A DNA stretch of 64,000 nucleotides, from the NCBI RefSeq assembly GCF_022530855.2, contig NZ_CP099567.1, positions 186,001 through 250,000 of the forward strand, given 5' to 3'. The translations under genes were made by a program, and so were the position numbers. Within the stretch, counting starts at the first letter, position 1, and each line of letters begins with the position of its first letter. Under the pieces are notes generated by a model. It saw only the letters and a list, made by a program, of their open reading frames with translations. It made no database searches and had not been told where the DNA came from. Below, piece after piece: positions 30,054 to 41,305 of the stretch. The DNA comes from Candidatus Vondammii sp. HM_W22 (GTDB lineage Bacteria; Pseudomonadota; Gammaproteobacteria; Chromatiales; Chromatiaceae).

Positions 30054-30767
30054 GAGGCTGTCGATAAATAAATAATTTTTAGGATGGCAAAGCATGAGAA
30101 AGAGCAGATTAAGTTAGGTACAACCTAAAGGTTGATTAATCGAGCTATTTGTAGCGAGTACAACAGTATGAACAGCTGCCTCTTTGGTTGGCGTCAGTAA
30201 AACAACGGCGGGATATTACTTTCATCGACTCAGACAGGTTATCCATGACCACAGTGGGCATTTGGAATTGCTGGACGGAGAATATAGAAGCAGATGAAAG
30301 TTATTTTGGTGGTAGGCGCAAAGGGAAAGGAGGTCGAGGTGCGGTCGGTAAAGTTTTGGCTTGCTAGCGCAACGGTAAGGTATTTACCGTTATTATCTCC
30401 GATGCTGAAGGTCAACATTAATGCCGATCATTAGGCAACAGGTGAAGCCTGACAGTGTTGTTTGTTTATGCCGACACATGGAGAAGCTTTAATGCATTAG
30501 ATGTCTCAGAATTTAAGCACTTATCGAATAAATCACAGTAAGTTAGTTCGCAAAATCAAGCATAACCATATTAACGGGATAGAGAATTCTTGGAACCAGG
30601 CAAAGCGACATATGCGTCAGTTTAACGGCACACCAAAAGACCATTGTCATCTCTTTTTGAAGGTGTTGTGAATGGCAATTTAACAGCAGTGATCCAAAAA
30701 GTCAGTTGAAACAACTGAGTCAATGGCTTAAAGACAAATTTAGCTGATTAAACTAGTGACAGCTCCC
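30054..30767 (+). mobile_element. Decayed IS1595-family (IS1016-like) element
   Basis: Starting at the ATG at 30094 the plus strand has, in mixed frames with several stops: MRKSRLS, an FHRLRQVIHDH segment, EADESYFGGRRKGKGGRGAVGKV (the DDE Glu/Asp core), NGKVFTVIISDAEGQH, MPIIRQQVKPDSVV, HNHINGIENSWNQAKRHMRQFN and FNSSDPKSQLKQLSQWLKDKFS to a stop at 30747. The ends GAGGCTGTCGATAA (30054) and, inverted, GGAGCTGTCACTAG (right end about 30767) resemble each other as terminal repeats. The element is about 714 bases, right for this family, but the transposase is dead. Confidence 0.8.
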
Positions 30768-30897
30768 GGATGACTGTCCAAAATTGGCCGAGAATATAAG
30801 ATCTATAAGGTCAGATTCTCCGCCTGATACTTCAGAGGCTCCTAAGTTCTTAAAGCTCTCTGCAGGGTGAGTATTATCGAGTCGATAGCACGCCTGC

Positions 30898-32300
30898 TAA
30901 AGTGCCTCAGAGGCAAAATCTGCAAGCCTGGAACGCTCCCCTCGAAGCAGGGTGATATGCCCGCTGTGTTCCCAGTTCTTGAAGTGATCCACGGCGTAGG
31001 TCAGGCCGGAGGTGGTCTCTGTCAGGTAGGGGGGTGTCGATCTGTGCGACGTTACCGAGACAGACGATTTTGGTGCCCTGGCCCCGCGCGGGTGATCAGG
31101 GTCTTCATCTGTTTTGGCGTGGGGTTCTGCGCCTCATCCAGGATGATATATTTGTTCAGGAAGGTGCGTCCCCGCATGAAAGTTGAGCGAGTGGATACGG
31201 ATTCTTGAGCGCAACAGGTCATCGGTTGCCGCGCGCCCCCATTTGCCTCCTTCGGTCTGAGTGAGTACCTCCAGGTTATCCATCAGTGCGCCCATCCAGG
31301 GTGTCATCTTCTCCTCCTCGGTGCCGGGCAGGAAGCCGATATCTTCGCCTACCGGCAGGTGACGCGGGTCATGATGATTTCGCGATAGATATTCTGGTCC
31401 AGGGTCTGGGCCAGTCAGGCAGCCAGCGTCAGCAGCGTTTTGCCGGTTCCTGCGGAACCCAGCAGGGAGACGAAATCGATATCCGGATTCATCAGCATGC
31501 TAAGGGCGAAATTCTGCTCACGGTTCCGCGCGGATATGCCCCAGACGGAGTGCTTCTGCTGGCGGTAGTTTTCGGTTAATTCGATAATTGCCGCATCATC
31601 CTCGCGGCTTTGCACCGTGGCCTCAAATCCATTTTCACCCTCCATGAACAGGCATTGATTGGGATACCAGTTTTCCACGTCGGCCCCTTTGACCCGGTAG
31701 AAGGTGCGTCCCTCCTCCTGCCATGAGTCAATCTCCTTGCTGTGATTGTCCCAGAAATCTTTTGGCAGCTCCTGCTCTCCGCTGTAGAGCAGGGTGACAT
31801 CGTCCAGTACCTTGTCGTTGTAGTAGTCCTCTGCCCGGATGCCCAGCACGGCGGCTTTAATACGCAGGTTGATATCTTTTGATACCAGCGTGACGTTGCA
31901 TTCCGGGTTATCTTTTTGCAGCGCCAGTGCGGTCGCCAGAATGTCATTGTCAGGGGTATGTCCGGGCAAGGAGTCAGGCAACAGGTTCTCCAGCAGCCGG
32001 GTCTGGAAAAACAGTCTGCCATGTTCCCCTGTGTTGCCGTTGCTTGGCGCCGGCAGTGGCAGGCCGGAGTCAATCTGCTCCTTGCTGGCTCCCGACATCA
32101 ATTCATCCAGAAAGCGTGAGGTCTGGCGCATATTGCGGGCGACTTCCGACATGCCTTTCTTGGTCTTGTCCAACTCCTCCAGGACGACCATGGGGAGGAA
32201 AATATCGTGTTCCTGGAAGCGAAAAATAGAGGTGGGGTCGTGCATCAGTACGTTGGTATCAAGGATTAAAGAGGCACTTGCTCCCGTTATTTTCGTTCAT
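30898..32300 (-). pseudogene. PIN-domain/PhoH-type ATPase (PhoH2-like), broken
   Basis: The intact family has about 460 residues: an N-terminal PIN RNase domain and a PhoH ATPase. Here the start reads MNENNGSKCLF, then one extra base shifts the frame just before ILDTNVLMHDPTSIF, which holds the catalytic PIN aspartate. The frame 32245-31415 then runs clean through KDINLRIKAAVLGIRAEDYYNDK up to the Walker A GSAGTGKTLLTLAA. It hits TGA where a Gly codon is expected. The rest ([52 protein letters not shown]) is scattered over frames to 30898. At least three lesions. Confidence 0.9.
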
Positions 32301-32303
32301 CGG

Positions 32304-32786
32304 TTATTTTTCTGCCTTATTCAACGCTTTGACGGCTTCCAGTACTTCATCCACATGTCCTTTTACTTTCACCTTTCTCCACTCTTGGCGCAATATGCCT
32401 TCCCGGTCGATAAGAAAGGTGCTTCGTTCTATGCCCCGTACTCTTTTGCCATACATATTTTTCATTTTGATGACATCGAAGGCATTGCAGAGAATTTCGT
32501 CCGGATCAGCGATCAGGTCAAACGGGAATGACTGCTTGCTCTTGAAATTTTCCTGGGCTTTTATCTTATCCCGGGATGCGCCAAGAATAACGCAGGACTG
32601 GCGACGGAATTTGGCAATGGCTTCGCTGAAATCACGCCCTTCCAGTGTACAGCCGGGGGTACTCGCCTTCGGATAGAAGTAGAGCACCAGAGGTTTGCTC
32701 AGATAATCGGACAAATTTACCTGCTTATCCCCGGTAATCTGCAATTCGATATCGGGTATTTTTTTATCGATGGTTGGTTGAGTCAT
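32304..32786 (-). CDS. bcp: Thiol peroxidase Bcp (AhpC/TSA peroxiredoxin)
   Basis: 160 residues with the peroxiredoxin core LVLYFYPKASTPGCTLEGRDF, in which the peroxidatic Cys and Thr are kept; the second Cys five residues on, found in some Bcp proteins, is replaced (TLEG). Also present are LGASRDKIKAQENFKSKQ and FPFDLIADPDE. Reduces hydrogen and organic peroxides in the cytoplasm. Six bases downstream of gcvR, the same pair as in E. coli. Confidence 0.93.
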   Translation of the reverse strand: MTQPTIDKKIPDIELQITGDKQVNLSDYLSKPLVLYFYPKASTPGCTLEGRDFSEAIAKFRRQSCVILGASRDKIKAQENFKSKQSFPFDLIADPDEILCNAFDVIKMKNMYGKRVRGIERSTFLIDREGILRQEWRKVKVKGHVDEVLEAVKALNKAEK

Positions 32787-32792
32787 GTTAGT

Positions 32793-33329
32793 TCACGATT
32801 TCACGGGTTCAAGAATGGCATCCAGATTCATGCTGTCACAGAATTCCATGAACTCATCACGCAGTGTCGCGATATGGACATCAGAGGGGATGCCCACGGT
32901 CATGTGGACGGCAAACATGGGGGTTCCTGTATGGGCTGCTGCATAGCTGCTGGTCATCAGGTCTTCTATGTTGATTTTGCGCTGGGAAAAGAAGCTTGCC
33001 AGACGATGGACAATGCCTGGGTTATCAAGCGAGACTACCTCGACGCCATAAGGCAGGAGCCTGCCACTCGGTGCACGCTCTTCCGTGCGTTTGGCGGTAA
33101 TGGTCAGCCCCAGTTTCTCTCCCAGGCCGGTGATGGCATCTTCCAGTTTTGTCAGGGTGTTCCAACTGCCTTCAATCAGCAGCAGGATGGCGAACTCCCC
33201 ACCGAGAACAGTCATTCGACTGTCGGCGATATTGCAATCATAATCCAGAATGATTTTTGAAAGCTCGTCAACAATTCCCGGGCGGTCCTTACCAAGGGCG
33301 GAAATAACCAGATAGTTCTTGACAGACAT
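32793..33329 (-). CDS. gcvR: ACT-domain regulator GcvR
   Basis: 178 residues with two ACT domains: residues about 6-75 (ALGKDRPGIVDELSKIILDYDCNIADSRM) and about 95-170 (SLDNPGIVHRLASFFSQRKINIEDL). In E. coli GcvR antagonises GcvA to repress the glycine-cleavage operon. The order bcp-gcvR divergent from dapA-bamC supports the call. ATG start. Confidence 0.88.
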   Translation of the reverse strand: MSVKNYLVISALGKDRPGIVDELSKIILDYDCNIADSRMTVLGGEFAILLLIEGSWNTLTKLEDAITGLGEKLGLTITAKRTEERAPSGRLLPYGVEVVSLDNPGIVHRLASFFSQRKINIEDLMTSSYAAAHTGTPMFAVHMTVGIPSDVHIATLRDEFMEFCDSMNLDAILEPVKS

Positions 33330-33520
33330 CGATTCTCGGGGCTCCTTATCAATTATATTGATCGCTGTTGAAGAGTGTAGCCTCCTGATGACCCCCTTGT
33401 CTCCCCTTATGGACGGGTAAACGGATGCATAAAGTTATTGATAAGTTGCTGAATCTCTTGTCAGCCTCTTGGGTAGCGATTTAGAATGGGCGATTAAAGC
33501 CTGTAATTGGGAGTTTATGC

Positions 33521-34402
33521 ATGTTTCAAGGCAGCTTTGTAGCGCTGGTTACACCCATGAGAGAAGATGGCAGTGTCGATGACGAGAGTCTGAAGGCGCT
33601 GGTTGGCTGGCATGTCGAGCAGGGGACCGATGGTATTGTGGCCATGGGAACCACGGGAGAGTCCGCCACCCTCGATGAAAAAGAGCACTGTAAGGCAATA
33701 GAGCAGATAATTGACTATACTGCCGGCCGTGTTCCCGTCATTGCCGGTACCGGTGCCAACTCCACTACCGAGGCTGTACGGCTCACTCGCTGTGCCGAGC
33801 AGGCGGGTGCCGATGCCTGCCTGCTGGTAACTCCCTACTACAATAAACCTACCCAGGAAGGGCTGTACCTGCATTTTAAAGCGGTGGCTGAGGCGGTGGA
33901 CATTCCTCAGATGCTCTACAATGTGCCGGGCCGCACTGCCTGCGATATGTTGCCGGAGACGGTGGGTCGGCTCTCTGGAATAGCCAATATTATCGGTATC
34001 AAGGAGGCTACCGGGCTGTTGGATCGGGTCTCGCAGTTGCGCGAACTCTGCGGCGATGAATTTGATATCTTCAGTGGGGATGATGCGACATCAAGGGAGT
34101 TTGTGCTGGCAGGAGGGCAGGGAACTATCTCGGTCACGGCCAATATCGCGCCCGCCGAAGTGCATCAGATGATAGCGGCAGCTCTTGACGGCGACACCGG
34201 GCGCGCAGAGATGATTGATAAAGCAATTCAGCCACTGCACACCAATCTATTTCTCGAAGCCAATCCGATTCCAGTCAAGTGGGCACTCCATGAGATGGGG
34301 CGTATACCCACCGGTATTCGTCTGCCCCTGACCTGGTTCGCCGATGAATACAGGGATACTCTGCGGCAAGCCATGATACAGGCCAGTGTGCTACAGAACT
34401 GA
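33521..34402 (+). CDS. dapA: 4-hydroxy-tetrahydrodipicolinate synthase
   Basis: 293 residues. TIM-barrel aldolase: FVALVTPMREDGSVD, GTTGESATL, VIAGTGANSTTEAV, the catalytic Tyr in TPYYNKPTQEG, YNVPGRTACDM and the Schiff-base Lys in IIGIKEATG. Condenses pyruvate and aspartate semialdehyde, the first step of lysine and diaminopimelate synthesis. Start supported by GGGAG upstream. Intact. Confidence 0.97.
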   Translation: MFQGSFVALVTPMREDGSVDDESLKALVGWHVEQGTDGIVAMGTTGESATLDEKEHCKAIEQIIDYTAGRVPVIAGTGANSTTEAVRLTRCAEQAGADACLLVTPYYNKPTQEGLYLHFKAVAEAVDIPQMLYNVPGRTACDMLPETVGRLSGIANIIGIKEATGLLDRVSQLRELCGDEFDIFSGDDATSREFVLAGGQGTISVTANIAPAEVHQMIAAALDGDTGRAEMIDKAIQPLHTNLFLEANPIPVKWALHEMGRIPTGIRLPLTWFADEYRDTLRQAMIQASVLQN

Positions 34403-34439
34403 ATTGAAAACTCACACTAAAAACAGGTTAACTGCTTAA

Positions 34440-35600
34440 ATGTCATCTAAATTTTTCAAACTGCTTGTCTCATCCGTTGCCGTTGGTCTGATTGCCGGCT
34501 GTGGTGCCCTGTCCAGTGTTGACGATGTCCTGCCTGACCGGAAAGTGGAGTACAAAAAGGCCAAGCAGTCGGGTAATAATCTTGAGATCCCGCCTGATCT
34601 AACGAAAAGTTCTATCAACGATGAACTGGTGATACCTGACTCGATCAATGTCGGCTCTGCGACACTTTCCAGTGTCATGGAACGAGAGCGCGTCCAGGGG
34701 CGGGTGGCAACCCGTGCCGGCGTGTTGCCAGAAATTAAGGATATTGAGGTCAAGCGGGATGGCGATCAGCGTTGGCTGGTGATTCGCGGAAGTTCGGACG
34801 ATGTCTGGTACAAGACCGTGGGATTTTGGCAGGAGAACGGAATTTTGCTGGAACAGCAGGATCCCAGCGTGGGTATTATCGTAACCGATTGGCTGGAGAA
34901 CAAAGCGGATATCAAAAGTGACTTTATTACCGATAAAATCCGCAGTGTTTTCGATGGCGCCTACTCGGCATCCACCCGCGACCAATACCGTGTCCGCATC
35001 GAGCCGGGCGAGGCTTCAGGTACAACGGAGCTCTATCTGACCCACCGGGGGATGCAGGAGGAGATTATCCAGGAAGGTGGTGGTGGTGTTGAGCGGACAG
35101 TCTGGAATCCCCGGGAGACAGACCATGGTCTTGAGGCGGAGATGCTGCGCATGCTAATGGTCTACATGGGTGTGGCAGACCAGAAGGCGAGCCGCTCCCT
35201 GGCGGCGAATGGTGCTTCTCAGAAGTTCCGGTCGACATTGAATCGCGGTCGCGATCAGGTTTCTCTGGTGATTGATGAAGAGCGTCCACGTGCCTGGCGA
35301 CTGACCGGTGTGGCTCTGGACCGGGTCGGCTTTTCCGTTGAGGACCGTGACCGCCAGAAGGGCATCTACTATGTCCGCTACAACGATCCTATGAAAGATG
35401 TGGAAGAGCTGGGATTACTCTCCAAGCTGGCTTTCTGGCGTGACAGTGGCAGAAATATCGATAAAGAGAATCAATATCAGGTCTCTTTGACGCAACAAGG
35501 CAATACCACCCAGGTGGTTGTTTTAAACGAGAACGGTGAGAGAGATAACAGTGAGACAGCAATGCGCATTCTGACACTGTTGAATGAGCAGATTAAATAG
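34440..35600 (+). CDS. bamC: Outer-membrane assembly lipoprotein BamC
   Basis: 386 residues. Signal with lipobox IAGC, an unstructured N-terminal lasso (VLPDRKVEYKKAKQSGNNLEIPPDLT, the conserved BamD-binding segment), then two helix-grip domains (about 95-210 and 255-380). Part of the BAM complex that inserts beta-barrel proteins. 38 bases downstream of dapA, as in E. coli (dapA-bamC). Confidence 0.93.
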   Translation: MSSKFFKLLVSSVAVGLIAGCGALSSVDDVLPDRKVEYKKAKQSGNNLEIPPDLTKSSINDELVIPDSINVGSATLSSVMERERVQGRVATRAGVLPEIKDIEVKRDGDQRWLVIRGSSDDVWYKTVGFWQENGILLEQQDPSVGIIVTDWLENKADIKSDFITDKIRSVFDGAYSASTRDQYRVRIEPGEASGTTELYLTHRGMQEEIIQEGGGGVERTVWNPRETDHGLEAEMLRMLMVYMGVADQKASRSLAANGASQKFRSTLNRGRDQVSLVIDEERPRAWRLTGVALDRVGFSVEDRDRQKGIYYVRYNDPMKDVEELGLLSKLAFWRDSGRNIDKENQYQVSLTQQGNTTQVVVLNENGERDNSETAMRILTLLNEQIK

Positions 35601-35621
35601 CGGTACCGGACGAGATCTGCA

Positions 35622-36383
35622 ATGCGTTTTGCCTCGTTGGGCAGTGGAAGCCGGGGTAATGCCACCCTGGTAGAGGGCGGAGGCACCCGGCTGCTGCTGG
35701 ATAATGGCTTTGCCGCCAGGGAAGTGACGCGGCGGCTGGAGTTACTGGATGTTGCGGCGGATACGCTGGATGGGATTCTGGTTACCCATGAACACCAGGA
35801 TCATATCCGCGGTGTGGGCGCTCTGGCCCGCCGTTATCAGATACCCGTCTGGATAACCCACGGAACCCATCGGCTGGACCGATGCGGGCAGCTTCCCGAT
35901 CTTCGGCTTATTCATAGCCATCAGGATGCCTTCACTGTAGGCGGTCTTACTGTGCAGCCTTACCCTGTACCCCATGATGCAAGAGAGCCGATACAATTCG
36001 TTTTCCAGGATAAAACGTCAAAGCTTGGAATTCTGACCGATGCCGGCAGGGTGACACCCCATATATTGGAGATGCTGGTCGGTTGCGATGCCTTGCTTCT
36101 GGAGTGTAACCATGATCTTGAGATGCTGGCTCAAGGCCCCTATCCGTTATCACTGCAGAGACGTGTCGGTGGTGAACTGGGGCACTTAAGCAATCTGCAG
36201 GCAGCCGAGCTGTTGGCGCAACTGGATCATGGCCGGCTGCAGCATCTGCTGATTGCCCATTTGAGTGAAAAAAACAACCGGTTTCAGTGTGTGCTTGACA
36301 CCCTGATGTCAAAAGTGCCTGAGTTGGAAGAGCGACTGAGATTTACTAGCCAAGGCCAGGTTACGGGCTGGTTCGAGATCTGA
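35622..36383 (+). CDS. MBL-fold metallo-hydrolase
   Basis: 253 residues with the metallo-beta-lactamase site THEHQDHIRGV, later PVPHDAREP, LTDAGRVT, LLLECNHDLEML and the C-terminal LLIAHLSEKNN. It belongs to the YycJ/WalJ-like subgroup, proposed 5'-exonuclease or phosphodiesterase activity. 21 bases after bamC on the same strand. The substrate is not known. Confidence 0.82.
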   Translation: MRFASLGSGSRGNATLVEGGGTRLLLDNGFAAREVTRRLELLDVAADTLDGILVTHEHQDHIRGVGALARRYQIPVWITHGTHRLDRCGQLPDLRLIHSHQDAFTVGGLTVQPYPVPHDAREPIQFVFQDKTSKLGILTDAGRVTPHILEMLVGCDALLLECNHDLEMLAQGPYPLSLQRRVGGELGHLSNLQAAELLAQLDHGRLQHLLIAHLSEKNNRFQCVLDTLMSKVPELEERLRFTSQGQVTGWFEI

Positions 36384-36386
36384 ATA

Positions 36387-36794
36387 ATGGCGATTAAATC
36401 GATTCTGTTTCCTGAACAATCGCGTTCTTTTCCAGGTCAGCGCTGGACCAATATTCTCCTGCGGACACTCCATCTCATTGGATTGGCAGGGGTGGGAGGC
36501 GTTTTTTTCTATCCGGTAGCGGATAACAGCTGGATGCCCTATTTCTATCTTGCGATGGCATCCGGTATCGGGTTAATGGCAATCTCTATCTGGTCCAACG
36601 GCGTCTGGCTGGTGCAGCTGAGAGGGCAGTCGATACTTCTTAAAGTGTTCCTGCTTACACTCATACCGCCGTTTCCAGAGGCCAAGATTCCCCTTTTTCT
36701 GGCGGTTATTATTATCTCCGGGCTGATAGCTCACGCGCCGGGCAATATCCGTTACTACTCTCTTTATCATCGTCGTCGCATAGAAATGCTCTAA
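36387..36794 (+). CDS. Hypothetical inner-membrane protein, 135 aa
   Basis: Four hydrophobic helices (ILLRTLHLIGLAGVGGVFFYP, YFYLAMASGIGLMAISIW, LLKVFLLTLIPP and IPLFLAVIIISGLIAHAP) followed by a basic tail (RYYSLYHRRRIEML). Starts three bases after the MBL hydrolase stop, so co-translated. The family is not identified; the segment TLHLIGLAG and the tail are reminiscent of DUF/CopD-like small membrane proteins. Appears intact. Confidence 0.7.
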   Translation: MAIKSILFPEQSRSFPGQRWTNILLRTLHLIGLAGVGGVFFYPVADNSWMPYFYLAMASGIGLMAISIWSNGVWLVQLRGQSILLKVFLLTLIPPFPEAKIPLFLAVIIISGLIAHAPGNIRYYSLYHRRRIEML

Positions 36795-36964
36795 GGCTAT
36801 TTTTCTACCCAGATTTCTAGATTTGTTATCCTGGCCTGTGCCTGGGTGAATAAGAGTTTTTCACGAGAGTTACCACATTCACCGCATGCCTCACTAGCAT
36901 CATTTGATGGTGGTGTGGAGTATCGTTTTCTTTTTAATGGAACAACTTTTCAACAAGGTACGCA

Positions 36965-39900
36965 ATGCTTAGCTTCCGTGGTGCACCAGCTCTCTCTGAA
37001 TTTCGTCTCGATAAACTTCAGCGTCGTCTGGCAGCGGCTATCGGCCGCTCCGTCCGACTCTATGCCGAATATGCGCATTTTGCCGAGTTGGATGAGTCAT
37101 TGGCAGAGAGTGAGAGGCAGGTGCTCGAACAGGTACTTCGGTACGGTCCGCATCTGCAGGAGCATGAGCCGGAAGGTACTCTGTTGCTGGTGGTGCCGCG
37201 TCCCGGAACCATTTCTCCCTGGTCTACTAAAGCGACAGATATTGCCGACAACTGCGGCCTGGATAAGGTGCAGAGACTCGAACGGGGTGTTGCCTACTAT
37301 CTGATGCCTGAGGGCGAAGCCCTCAACGATGGCCAGTTGATCTCCGCAATGTCAGTGCTGCATGACCAGATGACAGAGGCAGTTTTTTTTGAGTTTGATG
37401 GTGCGGCTGCTCTTTTCTCACACGCAAAACCGAACCCCTTCATCAGTGTTGATGTTTTGGACGGTGGTACAGAGGCGTTGAAACTGGCAAACAGAGAGCT
37501 GGGCCTTGCGCTCTCCAGTGAAGAGATAGACTACCTAGTTGAGAGTTTTCAGGAGCTGGGTCGCAATCCGACGGATGTTGAACTGATGATGTTTGCCCAG
37601 GCCAATTCCGAGCACTGCCGGCACAAGATTTTCAATGCTGACTGGATTATTGATGGCAAACGCCAGCAGCATTCGCTCTTTAGTATGATCCGAAATACAA
37701 CGGAGCAGTCACCAGAGAATGTTCTTTCCGCCTACAAAGATAATGCGGCGGTGATGACAGGGCATCAAGGTGAGCGGTTTATCCCGGATCCTGATAGCCA
37801 CAGCTACGGGTATAATCTCGAAAATATCCATATTCTGATGAAAGTGGAAACCCATAATCATCCTACCGCTATATCACCGGGGCCTGGCGCTGCCACCGGC
37901 TCAGGGGGCGAGATCAGGGATGAGGGTGCAACGGGCCAGGGCTCCAAGCCCAAGGCGGGGCTGGCTGGCTTCTCTGTCTCAAATCTGCGGATACCCGGCG
38001 CAGAACAGCCCTGGGAGGTGGATTTCGGTAAGCCGGACCGCATTGTCTCGGCACTGGATATCATGCTGGAGGGGCCGATTGGGGGCGCCTCTTTCAATAA
38101 TGAGTTTGGCCGGCCCAACCTGTGTGGTTATTTTCGGACCTTCGAGGAGGTGGTTCCGGGAGCGAATGGCGATGAGCTCCGGGGCTATCACAAGCCGATT
38201 ATGCTTGCCGGTGGCCTGGGTAATATTCGCGAAGAGCATGTTCAGAAAGCGCCATTTCCAGCGGGATCGCCCCTGGCTGTATTGGGCGGCCCGGCGATGT
38301 TGATTGGTCTTGGTGGCGGGGCGGCATCTTCCATGGCCAGTGGCACCTCTGCCGAAGATCTTGACTTTGCCTCGGTGCAGCGCTCCAATCCGGAGATGGA
38401 ACGGCGTTGCCAGGAGGTGATTGACCGCTGCTGGGCTAGAGGAACAGAGAGCCCGATCGTGTTTATTCATGATGTGGGTGCCGGCGGACTCTCGAATGCG
38501 CTTCCGGAGCTGGTTCATGATTCAGGAAGGGGCGGAAAATTCGAGCTGAGGACGGTGCCAAATGATGAACCCGGCATGGCGCCCATGGAGATCTGGTGCA
38601 ATGAAGCCCAAGAACGCTACGTGTTAGCTATCGACATTGACAAATTGGACGAGTTTGAATCGATCTGTGAACGCGAGCGCTGCCCCTACGCCGTGGTAGG
38701 CGAGGCGATAGAGAAAGAACATCTGCTCCTGGGTGACGCCTATTTCAATAACACGCCGATCGATATACCGATGCAACTGCTGTTTGGCAAGCCCCCGGGC
38801 ATGTTGCGGGATGTAAAAAGCCTGTCTTTCCATAAGCCGGCGCTCGATTTTACCGGTGTGGATCTGAAAGAGGCGGCCCTTAGGGTTTTGCGGCTGCCGA
38901 CGGTCGGCAATAAAACCTTTCTCATCACTATCGGCGACCGCTCCATTACCGGCCAGGTGGCGCGGGATCAGATGGTGGGACCTTGGCAGGTTCCGGTAGC
39001 TGACTTGGCGGTCACCCTCTCTGACTATTCCGGCTATACCGGAGAAGCCATGGCGATTGGCGAGCGAACACCCCTGGCGCTGATCGATGGGCCTGCCTCA
39101 GGCCGTATGGCCATCGGCGAGGCGATTACCAATCTGGCGGCGACGGCCATCGACCAAATCAGCGATATTAAACTGTCAGCCAATTGGATGGCGGCTGCCG
39201 GCCACCCCGGAGAAGATGCCAAACTCTACGAAACCGTCAAGGCTGTGGGCATGGAGCTATGTCCCGCACTCGGCATATCCATTCCCGTGGGCAAAGACTC
39301 TATGTCGATGAAAACGGTCTGGCAGCAGGATGGTGAAGATAGAGCCATGGCTGCGCCCCTGTCCCTTATCATCACCGGATTTGCGCCTGTCAGTGATGTC
39401 CGCCGTACCCTGACCCCTCAACTGCGTACCGACCAGGGAGACAGTGATCTGATACTGATCGATCTGGGCAAGGGGGCCAATCGACTGGGAGCGTCTGTAC
39501 TGGCGCAGGTCTACAAACAGGTCGGAGATCAGGGCGCGGATTTGAAAGATGCCGAAGTGCTGAAGCATCTCTTCAGCAGTATTCAGGAGCTGAATAAGGC
39601 AGATCTGCTGCTAGCCTACCATGACCGCTCGGACGGTGGTCTGTTCGTCACTTTATGTGAGATGGCCTTTGCCGGGCATACGGGCATCTCGGTCCGGTTG
39701 GACCTGCTGGGCGATGGCGATCTGGCTCTCCTCTTCAGTGAGGAGCTGGGTGCCGTTATCCAAGTCCGGCACAAAGATACGGACGAGGTGCTGAAGACGC
39801 TGCAGGATGCAGGATTGGGCAAGTACAGCCATGTGATTGGCAACCTGAACGATAAGGACCGCATCGAAATCAGCCGTGGTAACAACACGCTGCTGGGTGT

Positions 39901-40855
39901 GGAACGGATTAAATTGCAGCAGGCATGGTCAGTAACAACTTATGAGATGCAGGCATTACGGGATAATCCCGCTTGTGCCAGAGAAGAGTTTGAGCGCATA
40001 GCAGAAGTTGAAGATTCCGGCATGCAGGTCTTACTCACTTTCGATCCATCGGAAGAGATTGCCGCACCCATGGTCAACAGAGGGGTCAGACCCCGGGTGG
40101 CGGTGTTGCGGGAGCAGGGTGTCAATGGTCAGATCGAGATGGCCAACGCTTTTCACCGGGCCGGCTTCGACAGCGTGGATGTCCATATGTCGGATATCCT
40201 TGAGGGCAGAGTCTCTCTGGAGCATTTCAAGGGGATAGTGGCCTGTGGCGGGTTCTCTTATGGTGATGTGTTGGGTGCGGGTGAAGGCTGGGCCAAGTCG
40301 ATTCTTCTTCATAGCCGTGCCCGTGACCAGTTCGAGACATTTTTTCAACGTGAGGAGAGCTTCTCACTGGGTATCTGTAACGGTTGTCAGATGCTCTCGA
40401 ATCTCCATGAATTGATTCCCGGTGCTGAAAGCTGGCCCCATTTTGTACGCAACCGTTCTGAGCAGTTTGAAGGCCGCTTCGTTACGGTTGAAGTGCAGGA
40501 GAGTGCTTCTATCCTGCTTCGCGGAATGGCCGGTTCAAAACTGCCGATTGCGGTTGCCCATGGCGAAGGTCTGGCTGAGTTCCGTGACCAAGCGCACCTG
40601 AATTCAGTCGAGGACCAGGTGACACTCCGTTATATAGAGAACAGTGGTGAAGTAGCCACCCGCTATCCGGCCAACCCCAATGGCTCACCTCAGGGTATCA
40701 CTGGCCTGACCAGTAAAGATGGCCGTGTCACTATCATGATGCCCCATCCGGAGCGGGTGATTCGTACCGTCCAGAACTCCTGGCACCCGGATGAGTGGGA
40801 GAGCGATGGCCCCTGGTTACGGCTGTTCCGCAATGCCAGGGTCTGGGTGGATTGA
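36965..40855 (+). CDS. purL: Phosphoribosylformylglycinamidine synthase (large PurL)
   Basis: 1296 residues, the large single-chain gammaproteobacterial type. N-terminal PurS-like region, linker with NSEHCRHK, two AIR-synthase-type halves ([31 protein letters not shown] and the [17 protein letters not shown] region) and a C-terminal class I glutamine amidotransferase. The catalytic Cys is in [10 protein letters not shown], and the His/Glu of the triad are in MMPHPERV. Step four of purine synthesis. ATG start at 36965. Intact. Confidence 0.97.
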   Translation: MLSFRGAPALSEFRLDKLQRRLAAAIGRSVRLYAEYAHFAELDESLAESERQVLEQVLRYGPHLQEHEPEGTLLLVVPRPGTISPWSTKATDIADNCGLDKVQRLERGVAYYLMPEGEALNDGQLISAMSVLHDQMTEAVFFEFDGAAALFSHAKPNPFISVDVLDGGTEALKLANRELGLALSSEEIDYLVESFQELGRNPTDVELMMFAQANSEHCRHKIFNADWIIDGKRQQHSLFSMIRNTTEQSPENVLSAYKDNAAVMTGHQGERFIPDPDSHSYGYNLENIHILMKVETHNHPTAISPGPGAATGSGGEIRDEGATGQGSKPKAGLAGFSVSNLRIPGAEQPWEVDFGKPDRIVSALDIMLEGPIGGASFNNEFGRPNLCGYFRTFEEVVPGANGDELRGYHKPIMLAGGLGNIREEHVQKAPFPAGSPLAVLGGPAMLIGLGGGAASSMASGTSAEDLDFASVQRSNPEMERRCQEVIDRCWARGTESPIVFIHDVGAGGLSNALPELVHDSGRGGKFELRTVPNDEPGMAPMEIWCNEAQERYVLAIDIDKLDEFESICERERCPYAVVGEAIEKEHLLLGDAYFNNTPIDIPMQLLFGKPPGMLRDVKSLSFHKPALDFTGVDLKEAALRVLRLPTVGNKTFLITIGDRSITGQVARDQMVGPWQVPVADLAVTLSDYSGYTGEAMAIGERTPLALIDGPASGRMAIGEAITNLAATAIDQISDIKLSANWMAAAGHPGEDAKLYETVKAVGMELCPALGISIPVGKDSMSMKTVWQQDGEDRAMAAPLSLIITGFAPVSDVRRTLTPQLRTDQGDSDLILIDLGKGANRLGASVLAQVYKQVGDQGADLKDAEVLKHLFSSIQELNKADLLLAYHDRSDGGLFVTLCEMAFAGHTGISVRLDLLGDGDLALLFSEELGAVIQVRHKDTDEVLKTLQDAGLGKYSHVIGNLNDKDRIEISRGNNTLLGVERIKLQQAWSVTTYEMQALRDNPACAREEFERIAEVEDSGMQVLLTFDPSEEIAAPMVNRGVRPRVAVLREQGVNGQIEMANAFHRAGFDSVDVHMSDILEGRVSLEHFKGIVACGGFSYGDVLGAGEGWAKSILLHSRARDQFETFFQREESFSLGICNGCQMLSNLHELIPGAESWPHFVRNRSEQFEGRFVTVEVQESASILLRGMAGSKLPIAVAHGEGLAEFRDQAHLNSVEDQVTLRYIENSGEVATRYPANPNGSPQGITGLTSKDGRVTIMMPHPERVIRTVQNSWHPDEWESDGPWLRLFRNARVWVD

Positions 40856-40862
40856 TTCTAGG

Positions 40863-41305
40863 GTGGATCGGCTTTCTCTCATTCGTGAGGCTTTCAGGGC
40901 CTCAATGCCCGTTATTTTGCCCCTGTTATGGGGATTTTTATCTTCGCCGGGGCGGCGCAATTCATGGCGATCGGCCTGCTTACCGCCCATGCCGGTCTGT
41001 TGGAGATAGCGGTATCGACATTTATCCTCAACTCCCGCCATCTCTTTTTTGGCCTCTCCCTGCTGACCCGATACCGGGCAACCGGCCTGAAAAAGTTCTA
41101 TCTGATCTTCGGCCTGACTGCCCTGTTTATGGTGCTGGTTATTGAGCAGTGGAAAAAGATACGGGAGCCTTTCCCTTTTATCGTCGCCGGAGTTTGCGCT
41201 CTGGTGGCGCTGCTATTCGTCAAGGAGCAGATGTTACTCGTTGCCATCGGACTCTCGATTATTGTTCTTGCTCTGCGTTATCGAAGTGAGAGAGACGTCG
41301 CATGA
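40863..41305 (+). pseudogene. azlC: azlC with internal deletions
   Basis: GTG start then DRLSLIREAFRASMPVILPL, typical AzlC N-terminus, but the next helices are missing and the frame changes. In the frame from 40928 come FIFAGAAQFMAIGLLTAHAGLLEIAVSTFILNSRHLFFGLSLL, KKFYLIFGLTALFMV and helices to the stop at 41305. Roughly 30 residues after the start and a stretch after FGLT are lost relative to the family (about 230 residues). AzlC is the large subunit of an AzlCD-type amino-acid exporter. Stop overlaps the azlD start (ATGA). Confidence 0.72.

Noticed and set aside
30867-31208. 113-codon plus-strand frame
   Set aside because: Antisense of the decayed PhoH C-terminal part, whose motifs are clear on the minus strand.
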